A stretch of 64,000 bases of DNA from Umbelopsis ramanniana AG (Eukaryota > Mucoromycota > Umbelopsidomycetes > Umbelopsidales > Umbelopsidaceae), in assembly GCF_025399195.1 (NCBI RefSeq), contig NW_026252154.1:51480-115479 (forward strand), written 5' to 3'. Shown one piece after another: positions 1-13,739 of this stretch. The first letter of the stretch is position 1, and each line of letters opens with the position of its first letter. The notes beneath the pieces are model-generated. The model had not been told where the DNA came from. It ran no database searches and saw nothing but the letters and a program-made list of their open reading frames with translations. The position numbers and the translations under genes are program-made.

Positions 1-1728
1 AGCAGTCTGGTTACCGTTATGAACAAAATAACCAGTGAGCCACTGGATAAATGTGTTATCTAAGTAGGAATTTTTGCGGTTTGGTTCTTCCCTTGGTGCT
101 TCTTCCTTCGGTGCCTCATAACCGATAGGCTTTCCATTAATCGCTATCGAGTGCTCATAAATTTCGATAGCGGCAGGTAGATGTTCTCGCATATAGTCCA
201 CTCGCTCTGCGCTGGGAGGATGTGTTGACCCAAACCATGAGCTTAGAAGCCGTTCAACAAACTCTTTGACGGACAGGTTGAGGTCGTCATAGGCTCCTTG
301 GCGTTGCTGTTGAGTCACTTCCGCCACTGATTGTTTTATCTCATCAGAGTTGAACTCGATTTTCTCCTTTGCAACTTGCCCAGCAATTGCCGAATCTGAA
401 TCACTCTGTTTATCTAACTCGGCCATCTGACATAACGACCAGTTACTATCAGTGTGATTCAATAAATGTATAAACGACAAAATAAACGAACCTTAGCCCA
501 AACTGTCAATGCTGTTCTAGGATCATACCCTGCTTTAGCCATCAACATTAAGCCAACCAAGTCCGCCTAAAATCAGGTGATTAATGCACAATTTCCATGG
601 CCTTAGTCAAGCCGAATTCCTTCTGAATCTCACCTCTTTCTCAAGTCCTCTATTATAGGTTGTTTCTGTTTCCATGGTGATAAAGCCTGATATCCATTCA
701 TTCAACTTTTGATTGACATAACTATAGCAGAAGTGAGTAGACAGCTCCCAGTATGACAGTCTATAGAGAACAGATACTTACGGTCCTAGACTTTCAGTAA
801 CAGTCCATAGGAGTCCTCTACTTATATCTCCAAGCATTAGCATAAAGCTGGCAATGCCGTGGGTCTCAACAAAGTGCCGCTGGATCGAATGCGCTATTTC
901 ATGTGACATGATTACCGCCATCATATCAGTGTCGAAACCAAGATAAGAAATCATCAAATCGTATACCAAAATCTTATTTCCAGCACACATAGCATTGAGA
1001 GTTGAACTGTCGCATATGATATTAACGTCATAGCTCTTGATTTTCGGATCCTGTGGATCATATTCTCGGACAGGATCCCTGATATCATCAACTGAAACTC
1101 GAGCAATATTATCAGCGATGTTCTGAAGCCACTGTACATATTCGTTTTCCTTGGGAGCTATCAATCCTGATTGCGATCCAAGAAGCTGATCCACTTCCAA
1201 AGTGACCACTTCCATTTCTTCTTCTTCACTAAGGTATACAAGACGCAGTCGGTCGGTGTTTGGAGCCTGCTCACATCAGAATTAGAAGATTGTAGCTTGT
1301 CTAGCCCTACTCAATTCTACTCAACTTACCTGATCCAGCCCCACAGTAAGTAAGAGAGCAATACCAATAAGGGGTACGCTAGCGAACACCTTGGTACTGA
1401 ATTTGTATCGTCGAAAGATAGAGTGTGGTAGCAATGTGAGTGAGGTCTTGGACGAAAGAGACACAAAACTGACTAATTTTCCAGACTTCAGTAAGGCTAG
1501 TATAGCTGCTGGTATTGGGATAATTGGAACATTCCGTGGGCTTGTTGTATGGAAGTTTCTATAGTTTACAGTTGAGATTCGAGCTGATTTATTTGTGTTC
1601 CTGAGTGGGGTTGAAAGATGGAGAGAAAAGGGTCGATAAGCGGGATGGTAAGATAACGTTCTTATTGGAAACGTTCGTAGTGAGTTGCATGACTTGATAG
1701 CACTGGCAAATGATGTTGTCTTAAGCAT
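1..1728 (-). CDS. OMA1: Mitochondrial M48 zinc metallopeptidase OMA1, 3' end cut by window edge
   Basis: OMA1 is an inner-membrane zinc protease of mitochondria that processes stress substrates. The N-terminal exon (about 1325-1728) encodes a basic, Ser/Arg-rich leader like a mitochondrial presequence, followed by hydrophobic stretches (PIPAAILALLKSG and VPLIGIALLLTVG). The next exon carries the zinc-binding helix MSHEIAHSIQRH, with catalytic Glu in HEIAH. Further exons read NRGLEKEAD joined across an intron to LVGLMLMAKAGYDPRTA, which supplies the third zinc ligand (Glu of EAD). They end with a STHPPSAERVDYM motif typical of M48 enzymes. At least five exons are visible and the gene runs off the left edge. 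An in-frame ATG also lies ten codons upstream at 1758, but MLKTTSF at 1728 gives a cleaner presequence. It is divergent from SCC2, about 195 bp away. Family assignment is firm; the start is a choice. Confidence 0.9.
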
Positions 1729-1758
1729 AAGATTACTGATTTCTTGTACTATAAGCAA

Positions 1759-1922
1759 TGCGGCAGTGTCGGCTTTTTTTTTTTTCTCTTTCTGAAGCAG
1801 CTCAGCAACCTTGGGAACAACCCGGGAAAGGATAAAAACTGATACCGATCCGAAATTTTGGGCAATTTCACAGTTCGCGTTGAAAACTTTCGCTTTTCTG
1901 GTGACCGCGACGTGTCGTCCTC
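1759..1922. promoter_or_regulatory. Shared divergent promoter OMA1/SCC2
   Basis: This interval of about 160 bp separates the two divergent start codons and must hold both promoters. It contains a T-rich run near 1775-1790 and no clear TATA box. No specific factor site is assigned. Confidence 0.5.
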
Positions 1923-4900
1923 ATGCCTACTCGATCAAGTAATGCTCACGATCCAGCCACGAATGTGTTGGAAAAAATACGCAAAGCTTTACAACACACA
2001 GCATTGTCAACCGTTATAGCGCCGTCATATGGTAATTGCAACGCATCGCTAACATTCTCTCTAATGATCTTACTAACCTTTGTCTTTTTGTACCACAGCA
2101 ACTAGTTGCATTCCGCCTTTAACCATTGAGAGAGAAGAAGCTGAAAAACAATTTGATACCAAGAAATATGACGAAATAAAGTCATTTCTCTTCAATGGAT
2201 ACCATGGGTCGACGCAATTGAGTAGTAGCCAACACCGACTACTAGAGCTTCGATCAAAGATTGAGGGAAAGGAGATATCAGCGTTGTACGTTCGTGCCAT
2301 TTAAATTGGATGGAAGTTCTGCATAACTCTCTTATAACTTCTTATTTAGCTTGCAGCAAACCGATGTTATGTCATCGAAAAAGCAGAAAACGTCTAGTTC
2401 GTCTCAAAGGAAGAATCTCTTTGCTGATCGAAACCTGGATGTCACAGAAGCTGAAGATGGAAGTGACAACGTCATCGAAATCAAACAACCTAATGGATTC
2501 AAAAAATTAATTCACTCTGATCTTCAGATGGAGGAGCGGTCATACGATGATATTAATGCAGCTGGGCCGTCAGAAGCTGACGTAGAAATGGCTGATATTG
2601 ATGCCGAAGATCAAGAAGAACCAGCCAAACTTATAGACGATGTGCCGGATCCTTGCCCATCGCCTTCTGCCATTGTCTCTAATAGGCCTGATGACACCCC
2701 TACCTTTTCAAAAGAATTAGACGAAGATATCAGTGCACAAGACGACTCAAAAATGGACTGCGTAATGATATCAGAAGAATGTGTTCATACACAGGAAATA
2801 CCCAATGATGACACCAACACTGCTGCAACTCCAGTAGACAAAGACATGTCTTCTTTGAACAATAACAATGAGTTTATCTCCATCAATGCAAAAGAAACAC
2901 TACATAGTGAGAAGAACTTGTCATTGGAGGACCATACCAGCCAACAACAGAAGAATGAAGTCAGCGAAGCGAAGTCGTTGGTCGCCCTTGAGACCGAAGA
3001 GGCGGATCCAACTCAGCCACCTGCCGGCTCGCATTATAAACCTATATCTCCTCCGGCCAGCAGCGTTCCAGCTGAGAATTCATTCACAACTCATGAGATT
3101 GTCGAAGTAGATACCATCGCTAATACGCTGAACGAGGACTCGACAGAAACAATGAAAGATAGTTTTCCAAAGGCTCCAACCACAATGGCCATGATGGACG
3201 AGAGCAATAATGAAGGTTTGGAAGAAAGCCATACTGATCATACTACTTCAAATGAGGTAGATCAGATTATCATATCTGAGCATGATGTGATAACCTGGAA
3301 GGATCAAGGACAAGGTATTATACCCATTTGATATGATACACATGCATGCAAGGGCTTCTTACTTATTGCTTCTGGTACACAGATGCCTTGAACTATCTGA
3401 ACGACTTCATAAGCTTCCTTCAGAGGAAAGAAAACGAGCTAATGCAAGATTTACATCCTGACATTGCAATCTCTCTGAGTGATACAAATTCATCATTTGG
3501 AGATATCGCGTACTTCATACGCGAAGGCGACCAACTTTTGCTCTCGGTCGCCGCTACTAGAAAAATTTCCACACTAGTTCGAAGAGCAAATAAGCACAAC
3601 CAGCTACCAAATGTCGAAGGCGAGGATTTAGGGTGGATACTAAAGAAACTCGAGAAGAATGTTCGTATCGGCTGGACGTCTTTACAAGCAGAAAATCATT
3701 CCAGCCAGGAACAAGTTCATTATAGACATATGGACGACTTGGACATTCCTAGCTTGGAGCACGCCATCAACTGCACCTTGTCTGTCTTTAGTATACTGAC
3801 GTCAACCAAACTGGACAAGAAGGTAAGGAATAATACTTGATCTCGGATATCATCTTACAACACATAAAAAACCGCTCATACTTACATTGTCTACAGCTAT
3901 ATGCCGAAGAAGTTATTACATCATGTTTAGTTTTGACCAAGGCATTACTTACGGACATAGTTTCCCCTGCTTATGATAGCTGGAATAATGTCGATAACGA
4001 TTTTGGTAAGTGAATACTCGGAATGTTATTTTTATAAGCCATAGAACCAACACTACGTTTCAGCTGGGACAGCTTCCAATGAACATTGCGAGTCTCATGA
4101 TCATCACCGCCAAATGGTCGCAAAGTTTTCATTGCATTTGTCCGCAATATATCGCCAAATTTATCGCTTTATACAGCAAGAGGACCTGTCTGAGGATATG
4201 ATTATTACCATCAGCTATATAAGCATACCCCCCTTCTTTTTTGACACGGAGAGCACGATTGAAAGTAGGATGTCGCTGTTGCAGGCGGAAACCGAGGACA
4301 ACTTCATAGATGCCATCAAAGTTAGTGCAATGGATGTTCTGCACTCCGTCTTTAGCAAATACCCTAGGCACCGGAACTGGATTCTCGATGAAATTTTGGC
4401 TAATATCATTCATGTTTCGACCGATGGAGAGTTTAAAAATCGATACCGTACAGCGAGCGGAAAATCCATACATGCTATCAGTGCGCTTTTGTTACAGACT
4501 GTTCAATGCTGTACCGACACTGACCGATCCAATGAAAGAAGCTGGACGCAAAAATGGGAACTAAAGCACCAAAAGAGTAACGACAAATCAGCTAAACTGG
4601 AGGAGTCCTTCATAAACAAGGTATGCCACATCATAAGCTGCAACTACCTAAGAATTGGAGTACTGATCCCTAGCTTGGTTTTAGGTTCTCGCAACCAGCA
4701 CATCAGGAATCGAAGCGTGCATACATATCTGCCACACACTATTACAACAATTATTGGACAAGTAAGTATAAAATGTAACTAGCCCTGCCAAACGTTCATC
4801 CATTTATTCATCATCACAACAGGAGCGTGAAAAAACCGTCTGAAGATCAGTCATCGGTGGAATACAGAAAGATTTTGGATATGATCATTATGGACTCCCT

Positions 4901-7900
4901 AAAAGTATTAGATGAACCGGAGTGGCCAGCAGCGGAAGCAATTGCTCGAGTGTTTTCGACGATTTTGGTACGTTACTTACTTAATAAGCTACATTTTTCG
5001 CAGTTTCCATTTCTGATATTGATTCCATTAGATTAATTATATTGATGCTGGGACGAAGGATGTTCAGAAGAGGAACATTGCGCTTGAGTACTTAGGAGTA
5101 CTAGCAGGACATGTTTACAGTCATGCAACTGCCGAAGACGACGTTTACGAGCACTTTCCAACAAATCGCTCTGAGACCGACTTTCCTTTACTAGACGATG
5201 AGGTAAGCTAACTTTTAAATGAATAGAAAGCCCTTGACGATTGCTAATGCATTTCATAGATCAATACCAGCCACATTAAGCCAGATCGAAGTTTGGAAAT
5301 TGCCCAGTATCATAAGATGATCATTGACTACTTGGAAAGTCGCGTTGAAACTGATACTATCTCTACGGTTAGTGTTCATATTTGGTCATTTATGTAGATG
5401 CTTCTGTGCCCTATTTCATAACGTACCAACTAATCATAACATACACCAGATGGCTATCCATTATTACTTTTGTCAGTGGGGATATGCTTTCGCCTCTTTG
5501 TGGAAAAAAATGAACAAAAAGTTGGACGAGAATGATGCAGATCATTCCCAAGGACGAGGAGAAACACAGAGTATGGTCTACCAACATACGAAGTTCATAT
5601 GGGACCTATTGCTTGAAGAAAGGCGGACAGGAACTGTACTGGAGAAGAGGTATATAAAGAAATATCTGGAAATTGTAGGTATTTGACAATCTGAAGCTAA
5701 CGGTGTTCTGAAAGTTTGCACGACATACAAGACATAAAGGCTGCCGTGAACACCTTATTGTTGGAGAGACCACTGTATCAAAGCTATCAAGCGATGCTGT
5801 CGCGGATTTTCTCATCGCTTGACATTGAATCAGTGTCAAGTAGAGCAGTAGCTTTACGTGCGCTGATTAATCTGTCATCAAAAAATGTTTCATTCATGGA
5901 AAAGGTATGTCTATAGAAATGTATACAAAGAAGCGTGTTGGAAATTCACAAAGGGCCCCCACAGCAACAAGTGAAAATGGCCATTATTAGGAGAATGCAG
6001 GACATATCTCCGTCAGTTCGTGATGCTGCAATACAACTAGCCGGAAACTACCTTGCATCACACCCTGAAGGAACTCAGAAGTATCTAACTGCTATCAGTG
6101 AACGAATAATGGTAATTTCTGGTTGTATTTTCGTCTTGGTCGGCTTAGGTGAATGCTAACAAAATTATTAGGATACAAGTATCAGTGTGCGTAAACGCGT
6201 AATGCGTATTCTGAAGAATGTTTATGTCAATACCAGCGATGTGATGATCTGGGTAGACATAGGAACTAGGATTATAGAGCGAGTGGCAGACGAAATAACA
6301 GCCGTTCGAGATACGGCAGTGAAGATCTCCATGGAAACAGTATTCCGGCCATGGGCTTCTTCTTACACGCGCCACCATAAAAACGGATATGCTGAATTCG
6401 AATACCTTCCACCAGATTTCAAGCAAGAGATTATTCAAAGATGCAATATTTTGTTGCAAATATTTTCCAGTCTGGATAAAGTGGGCTGCAGTTCCAGTGT
6501 TGAAACACTTCTTCTCTTGGTAAGTAGCTATAGAGTAACGTACTGAAATGGCTAAAACTAACACTTACCTCGGTAGATAATCGAAAACTTGGACGACAAA
6601 AATCGTGTAAATATCAACAACATGTTCAAGCTCATCATCGACTGCCTATTTTCAGAACTGCTTCTACTAGAGGATGCAGGTGACAATACATCCATAACCA
6701 ACTGCATCGGCCTCATTCACTCGTTCGCCAGATCATCTCCACATCTCTTTACTCAAACCCTCATGACCATGTTAGAACCTTACCTGAAATCTAGTGAGAC
6801 TAGCGACCACAGAGCATTATATCACGCAATCAAAATCTACGATACCGTCCTTCCTGCTATGAAACGACCAGATCCAATGTTCCTGGCCGACTCAGAACTT
6901 ACCCTGACAAAGCTTTTGATCGGTTGCCCTGCTATGGTGAGTTCAATTACCCTAGACGTTGTTTCGCTATACCTTATGTCGTTACTAACTGAACAACACC
7001 TTGTTTGGTGACCCAGGTTTTGACAGCCGCTGTATCATGTCTGTCTACAATAGCTCACAAGCTGACCAAAAATTATGACAAGTTAGCAAGCATTATGTAC
7101 AACTGTTTAGGTAAGCATCAACAATGGATTGAGTTTACCCGCCTGCGGCCACTGAGTATGTCTTTTATTAGGAAAACTCCGTCAAGACAAGAACAGTGTT
7201 ATACAACTTCAGCCAATTACGGCGTCAACTCGCCTAATTCGTTTGTGCTTAATAGCTGGACTAATATGTCAGCACTGTAATTTTGATGCAAATGAGGCAA
7301 TGGATAAATCTGGTCGACTGAAGGAACTGTGCCCGGTAAGTTCAATATCCATATCTAACGCGGCTATCATGTCAGCTAATCTTATCTGTCGTATAGGATG
7401 GTGTTGCTTCAGAGACATTCGAGTTACTCTATTTCTTTGCTGCTAACCGAGTAACGGGAGAGCACATCAACCAGCAAGTTTCCAACCAGATCAAGCTTGC
7501 AGCTCTACAGAGCTTAGGTTTGTCCTTTTCGTATGAGACTTACGTGTGATAATGTAAATTAATCTCACCAATTGATGGTAGGCTACTTGTACATTCAATA
7601 CCCCAAATACATGGTGACGAAGAAAAGCACCACGATGATGGATGAAATGTTTGCCAGTCGGTTCCTCGATTACAAATCGCGAGTCATGCGAGTTTTCTTG
7701 GACTTCTTAATCGGTGAAGAAAAGCGCATTATCGATCGTGAAAGAGGTAAATATTGAACGGTCGCAGCTGTTTAACACCACAACTATAACCATTTAAATT
7801 ATTCTTTGCAGAAACGAACAAGGAGCGTAAGGGTACGGATATGATTCAGTTGTTAGGAAACGCATCTGAGATGGCTGAATTAAGGTATGTGATATGAATA

Positions 7901-9263
7901 ATCAGCGACACAGCCTTGAAGCGCCTTTTCATGACGACCCCTTTTTGTAGTGTTAGCAGCTCCTTGATGCAACGCTATCTCGAGAGAATACTTCAAACCG
8001 CTTTGGATCCCAATGTGCTATTGCGAAACTTGTCTTTCAAAGTCATCACACGAATAATACAGCAAGGGTTAGCGCACCCTGTGATTGTAAGTAGACATAA
8101 CTAATGATGAACAGTTGGAAGTGATTATTGATTTTTTTTTATAGTGCATGCCTACCATAGTCGCTCTGGAAACTTGCCCTGATCAGACAATGCGGGATAT
8201 TGCCTTTCAGCTTCACTTTCAGCTGAATCAGAGACACCAGACACTTCTCTACAGCAGAAATGTAGAATGCGTTCGAGCTGCCTATGACTATAACTGTCGG
8301 TTATCAGAAATAGCCTCAACTGTCAACGGTAACCACTTGATTCAAAGTAAGACCGCCGAATATAGTGTACTTTACTCATGATTGGTTCATAGGTCATTTG
8401 GGAGAAGAGTTTGATTATGAAGCTTTACTACAACCTATGTACTCGCAAATAAGAGAGAAGCGCAAGTTCCGAAATGACTTCTTGTTCGGTATCGTAAACC
8501 TCTTTGATCTTGAAGCACATCAAGAGAGTCAGCAAAGCACCGATATATACTTCTATCGCTTTATTGTACAAAATTTAGTCGGCCTGCGATTCAAAATCGT
8601 TGAAGAACCTCTCTCAGTGATTTACGCTATCAACAAAATTCTCTCCACGACAGCTATGAACCTTATGTCCAGTCTTAACCTAGCAATAGAAGTCGATGGC
8701 GAGGACGAACAAAGGGATCTTCAATCGGAGCGAAGTAAGAGACGTCGGCAGAGGAATGATACGAAGCGACAGCAAAAGGACGGCGATATGGAACTTGATG
8801 GGGACCTCTCTATCAAATATTCGGTAATAATTAGCATGCTACTTCAAGCCAAAAAGGTCCTCAAACAAGTATACAACCTGACCGAAGAGTGAGTAAGATC
8901 CATGAGAATCTAGGAGAAAGGCAAATGAGAATTGACATGTAACTTAGGAAATGCCAACAATACCACCCAGAGGATAACAACAGCTTCAAGGCTAAGGCTG
9001 CCGTCAGCCAACCTCCTATACCAACTTACAATAACCTACTATTGGAATTTCCGGTGTTTGATACCAACGAGAACGATGAGCGCACAGTGGATACTGCTTG
9101 TAAATATTTTTCAAAATTAATGATGGATGACACACTTGGCGCCGCTAGCTTAGAATATGACGAAGATCCCATTAGTCCCATACAATCTGATCAGGATGGG
9201 CCAGACGATATTTTCAATAATTTCAACACCAGGAAATTGACAGGCAAAATTTCATCAAAATGA
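1923..9263 (+). CDS. SCC2: Cohesin loader subunit, Scc2/Mis4/NIPBL family
   Basis: Scc2 (with Scc4) loads cohesin on chromosomes and acts in sister cohesion and loop extrusion. About 20 exons make a protein of roughly 1,900 residues. The N-terminus (MPTRSSNAHDP) is followed by a long acidic, low-complexity segment encoded at 2357-3331. The rest is HEAT-repeat solenoid. Diagnostic blocks are SPSVRDAAIQLAGNYLASHP (about 6010), DTSISVRKRVMRILKNVY (about 6175) and GYLYIQYPKYMVTKKSTTMM (about 7580), all hallmarks of the NIPBL HEAT region. A basic patch rich in R/K/Q lies near 8735-8800, before the acidic C-terminal tail. Introns are short, e.g. 2286-2356. The start is the first ATG with a continuous spliced frame. 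Small exon-boundary errors are likely in the middle of the gene; the family call is secure. Confidence 0.9.
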
Positions 9264-10411
9264 TAACCCCACTAAATCCAGTCAGAAACAAAATCAATAA
9301 AAGCTCAAAACATCATCAGTATCGGAAGCTTAGTCGATCGATGTTAATGGTGTTTGCTGCTCTCCAGATTGCAACCACATTAGCTGCCTTGAACCTGGTA
9401 TTTCATTCAATGTATGCCAAGGACGGAACAGAATGAAGATGAAATGATTTCAGTAAATTAGCGACGGACAGCACTAAATATTCAAAAATGAAGCGGACTG
9501 ATGCACTCTCACTGTCACTAGCAGAAGTTTTCATAGTGGCTTTGCGAAGTATAATTAATCAAAGTTGTTTGGGTGGCCAAACTTTCATTACATGGTGGAA
9601 CTTGAAACATAAATAAGTTAAGAATGGGTCACTAAGAGGGTTTTCTAATCATTAAGAAACATAATACTCCACCTGACGCTAAAGGATACATGTTTGACAT
9701 CGAACAACGTACATCAGCAGAATTGCTAGATCACAAAATGGTACACAATTGAAAGCGCGAGTATTATGATCTCCATGAATCTCGACAACAATATCATACA
9801 TTGAAGCAATACCAGGAGCTGACACTATTTATCGCACGAACTATACGATGAAAAATCTTCCCGGTCAAAAGGAATCGTCTCATCGGATGCTAATAATGTA
9901 TGGGAATGGACAGTAACAAATTCTCATAACCACCGTCCACTGAGAAGAGGGAAAGAAACAATGTGGTTTGATTGAATGGTTACTGGCGTATCAATTTTCT
10001 CAAGGTTTGGTACATTTCAAAAATTTGATTACTAGCTATGGAATCCGCTGACTTAATGACACTTCTCTTGCCGTAGTGCAGAAGTATCCGAATATAAACG
10101 TATCCTGCTATCAAAAGGTAACTGCTTTTAACAGCATAGCAAGGATGGATGAGAGGGTATACAAGTACTCATAATAGTTTAAGCAAGGAAAAGGGAAGAG
10201 GTAGCGGCTGAGACATCATTCCTGACATGGCAAACCCTTGTCATGATACGGACTGGTTCCTTCGACAAACAAAATACAGTGAGGTATAATGGAATCGAAA
10301 GCTTCGCTTCACCAGCAATAATTTTTGCAATCTTTTCGTTGGCGTAACTTGGCTCTCCTTCCTCTCTTTCCCCTCTCTCGCTCTGTAACTACATTGTTTG
10401 CGATCAATACC
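9264..10411. other. Intergenic stretch, no convincing gene
   Basis: This 1.1 kb region lies between the SCC2 stop and the DHA1 transporter start. It is AT-rich, with stops in all frames. The only item of note is an open frame of about 37 codons near 9635-9750 (PPDAKGYMFDIEQRT), without a start codon, match or plausible splice partner. It probably holds the SCC2 3' UTR and the transporter promoter. I see no tRNA boxes. Confidence 0.5.
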
Positions 10412-12363
10412 ATGGATGAGACCATAAATGTCGATAACAAAAATAAACCGACAGACATATTCATTGTAGAGAGCATAAATGAAACCGGTTCAGAACAAAA
10501 AGAATCCATCTCAGCGAATAGTTTATACTATGATCAGAAAGAGGTCCAGAGCGGGTCCCTCGATCAAAGCTCCAATGACGAATATACTATTTCCAAAGTA
10601 CCATCTATATTCATTTTCCAATGTCTTTATGCATTACGCGTTGTTCATCAAACATTTGATTTTCAGTTTCGAAAATGGTTCTATCTATCTATTGTTGCCA
10701 TGCAAGGATTCCTGGGACCACTATCTAGCTCGATATATGTACGTTGCAGCCACAAAATATTAATTTCACCATACAACATTAACAAGATTCGATAGGTACC
10801 AGCAGTTCTGGAGGTTCGAAGTGATTTCAAAACCACTACTACTTTAGTCAATACCACTATCTCACTGTACATACTGGCGTTAGGAATTGCCGTAAGTTTT
10901 TGGATAACAAACAGGAGTAAAGTGGTGTAACTTACGCGTTTCCAGCCACTTGTGTGGGCACCGCTTTCAGAAAGACACGGAAGACGTATAATATACATTG
11001 CAGCAACAGTCATTTATGTCGCGTCGACTATAGGTTGTGCTTTATCTCCGAACATCTCTGTGTTCATCGCACTGCGAATTACTCAATCTGCAGGAGCAAG
11101 TGCTGCTCAAGCTGTCGGTGCAGGGTTAGTGAAGCCTATCCTTAAAAATTGATCCTTAGTGTTTAAGGGTATTCCTCCCTACTCACATATTTTTGATCAC
11201 AAATGATTTAGGACAATCACTGACATCTTTTCTGCAAATGAACGAGGAAATGCCATGGGCCTTTTCTTCCTTGGTCCATTGATTGGACCTGTCCTTGGGC
11301 CACTCGTAGGCGGTTACATAAACCAGTGTAAGTGTGGGTGAATATTATCAGTATCCGGCTCTTTCGATCTTCTAAAATTATCGTTCATGGTTAGATTTTG
11401 GATGGAGAATGATATTTTGGGTCCTGACGGGTATGGGTGGACTTGTGCTCATACTCATCATTCTGTTTCTGCCAGAAACCTCTCTAAAGCATATCAAAGC
11501 ACGTCAGAAAGATCAAGCCAATCCAACAGAAGATACCGTTGGCGCATTGACCTCCGAAACCACCCTAGCAACCCCAGAAAAGTCTAGCTCAGAGACACTG
11601 GATCCCTCATATGAAAAGTTCAGTGTCGGCTTGGTTCGACCTTTGAAGTTCCTAACGAAAACTGTCGTGATCCTATCTTCGTTGCCGTATGCCCTGGCTT
11701 TCGGCTTTATGTACTTCATTATATCCACCTTACCGCATCAACTGGAGTACAAGTACAATTTCAACACCGGCCAAATCGGCCTAGCTTACCTTGCTAACGG
11801 TATCGGAAACGCGATGGGAGCGGTCTTTGGAGGCCAGTACTCGGATTGGTTTGTTGCCCGACAGATACGAAAATCGTCTGACGGAAGGAAAATTCCAGAA
11901 ATGCGTATTGGTGCTATGTGGATCGGCATTGTAATGATTCCAATTGGTGATCTGATCTATGGTTGGTGCCTTCAAAGCCGTACATCCGTTTGGCTGGTAC
12001 TGTTCGGATTTTTCATAAGTAAGACTCAAATCTCCTCCGTATTTCCTCAATATTTACCTTGCGCTGTACATTGACCAATATTGAATTGCAGCTGGTTTGG
12101 GAGTTGGAATGGTGCAGACACCTAGTAACACATATCTTGTTGATGCGTATCAGAATTACTCGGCATCGGTTGTTAGTGCTTCAAATTTAATGAGATGCAC
12201 TTGGGCTGCCTGCACCCCTCTTTTTGCACCCATGTTCATAGCTGCAGTGGGAAATGGTATCGCTCTGACTGTTGTAGCTATAGTAAGTGCACTTAGTGGA
12301 ATCTGCGTATACGTTGTACAAGTACATGGAGAAGCTATGAGAGCAAAGGATCGCCGTCTGTAA
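10412..12363 (+). CDS. MFS drug:H+ antiporter, DHA1 family
   Basis: A major-facilitator multidrug/polyamine-type exporter with 12 predicted membrane helices, expected in the plasma membrane. Six exons are visible. The N-terminus (MDETINVDNKN) is a hydrophilic cytoplasmic tail of about 75 residues. Helix 1 follows (KWFYLSIVAMQGFLGPLSS), then motif A as LVWAPLSERHGRR, and the antiporter motif C as FLGPLIGPVLGPLVGGYI. The central loop (KARQKDQANPTEDT...) joins the two six-helix halves. The first intron is 10739-10795, phase 0 between SIY and VPAVLEV. The ATG at 10412 is used because the longer frame upstream opens only with TTG. The substrate cannot be told from sequence. Related fungal proteins include Flr1/Tpo/Cyh-type transporters. 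Confidence 0.88.
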
Positions 12364-12446
12364 TACCACATCAAATACTCATACTAGAAATAAAATTCTC
12401 TAATAGATTTATTACCATGATCATGAAACATGAAATTAATGCTATA

Positions 12447-13739
12447 CTAACATATTCTTTGATATGCTTCTATCGCCTCTGATCCAGATTTGATAGCCTC
12501 AAATAGCTTGACCATGGCTACAGGATCGTGTATAGAGATGACATCCTGTGATAGTTTATCGACTTTTTGTTTTAAGCCATCTAGTAAACTAGATCTTGCT
12601 GAAAGATACGAGCTTGTGTCATCGTTATTGATAGCAGCAGGTGGTTGAGGAGCATCTATCTGTGTATTTGGCTTCAGCATTTGAAGTTGACTCGAAAGGA
12701 AATTTGGATCTTCTAGGTCGTAATCAAAGTCACGTAGATTGACGTCTTGCATTATGGTCTACCGTGGTAGTTTAAGTTAGTATTATTGTATTAAAGTGAT
12801 CATTGTATCCTTCTTCGGGTTGAATGTTCTATGCAGTCAACTTCTAGTGCAACCGTAGAAAATACCAACGTTGCCATTGTGCTCAGCCTCCGCCAGATCA
12901 ACTGCAGAATCAATACTGATCTTCCTTCTTTTGCAAGTGCAGTTGAGGCACTTCAAATCGAATTCATTCCAAGCAAAAGACAATTGTAAATCAACAATCG
13001 ATTGCGGGTTGAATCTATTGGTCCATCGCAGAAAATGAATGAAAAAAGAAGGAAAAACCCACCTTGGATGGCTTGGGAGCAGGAGGTTGTTCCACGTTTG
13101 CTTTAGGAGTATCACTTTCAATTTCCCGCTTTCGCACTGACTGAAGATAAGTGTTTTCATTCATATAGCTCCTCTCGCATATGACGCAAAAGAGACGTTG
13201 TTGCTGGTCTCGAACAAGGGGAACAGCATAGCAAGTGTCGCTTGGACAGATATCGTTGACCAACGTCCACTGCTGCAAAAGTTTTTGCCCTATCCGCTCA
13301 GATGCTAATTTTGACTGTTCTCTACGTTTTACAGCGACGGATCCATCGTGTTTACTACCCTCATTCACTCGTCGGATAAACTCATCAGCCTCGTCGTCTT
13401 CTTCGATATCAATCTGGTGAGCTGTATCATCCATGGATCTATCCAAAGGTTCGTTGGCTGTTGCCTGCTTAAATCCGCTTTGTTCAAAGTTGTCCTTTGG
13501 AGCAGATTTTCCGGGCAAGTTATGAACTACACAAATCTTTTGCTTTCCGTCTTTAGATCGTAACAATGGCGTTGGGCATTGCGGTTGAGGACACTGTTCA
13601 TCTGTCAAGATCTGCAATAGAAGTAATGTGAGCATTCATAACTATAAATTCAATCAAATATAGATATTATTACCCATCCTTGTAGCATGTAAGTGCCAAT
13701 ATTTGCACTAGCCTCATCAAAGCGGTCAGAGTCCAGCAT
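12447..13739 (-). CDS. ZNRD2/SSSCA1-family protein with two zinc ribbons
   Basis: The ZNRD2 family (Sjogren syndrome/scleroderma autoantigen 1, p27) has a small zinc ribbon and a C-terminal helix. Exon 1 starts MLDSDRFDEASANIGTYMLQ and is spliced across about 13617-13673 to LTDEQCPQPQCPTPLL, with a later CVVH half. A second copy follows (QQWTLVNDICPSDTCYAVPL ... LFCVICE), so there are two ribbons, each entered through a helix that ends in Q-x-W. I join the last exon (12447 to about 12758) through an intron of roughly 300 nt. That intron has a perfect TACTAAC branch site just before its CAG/TAG acceptor. The last exon's end (SLLDGLKQKVDKLSQ ... LFEAIKSGSEAIEAY) matches the family's terminal helix. 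An alternative reading is a separate 101-residue gene at 12447-12752. The two-ribbon part is secure and the junction is inferred. Confidence 0.72.
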
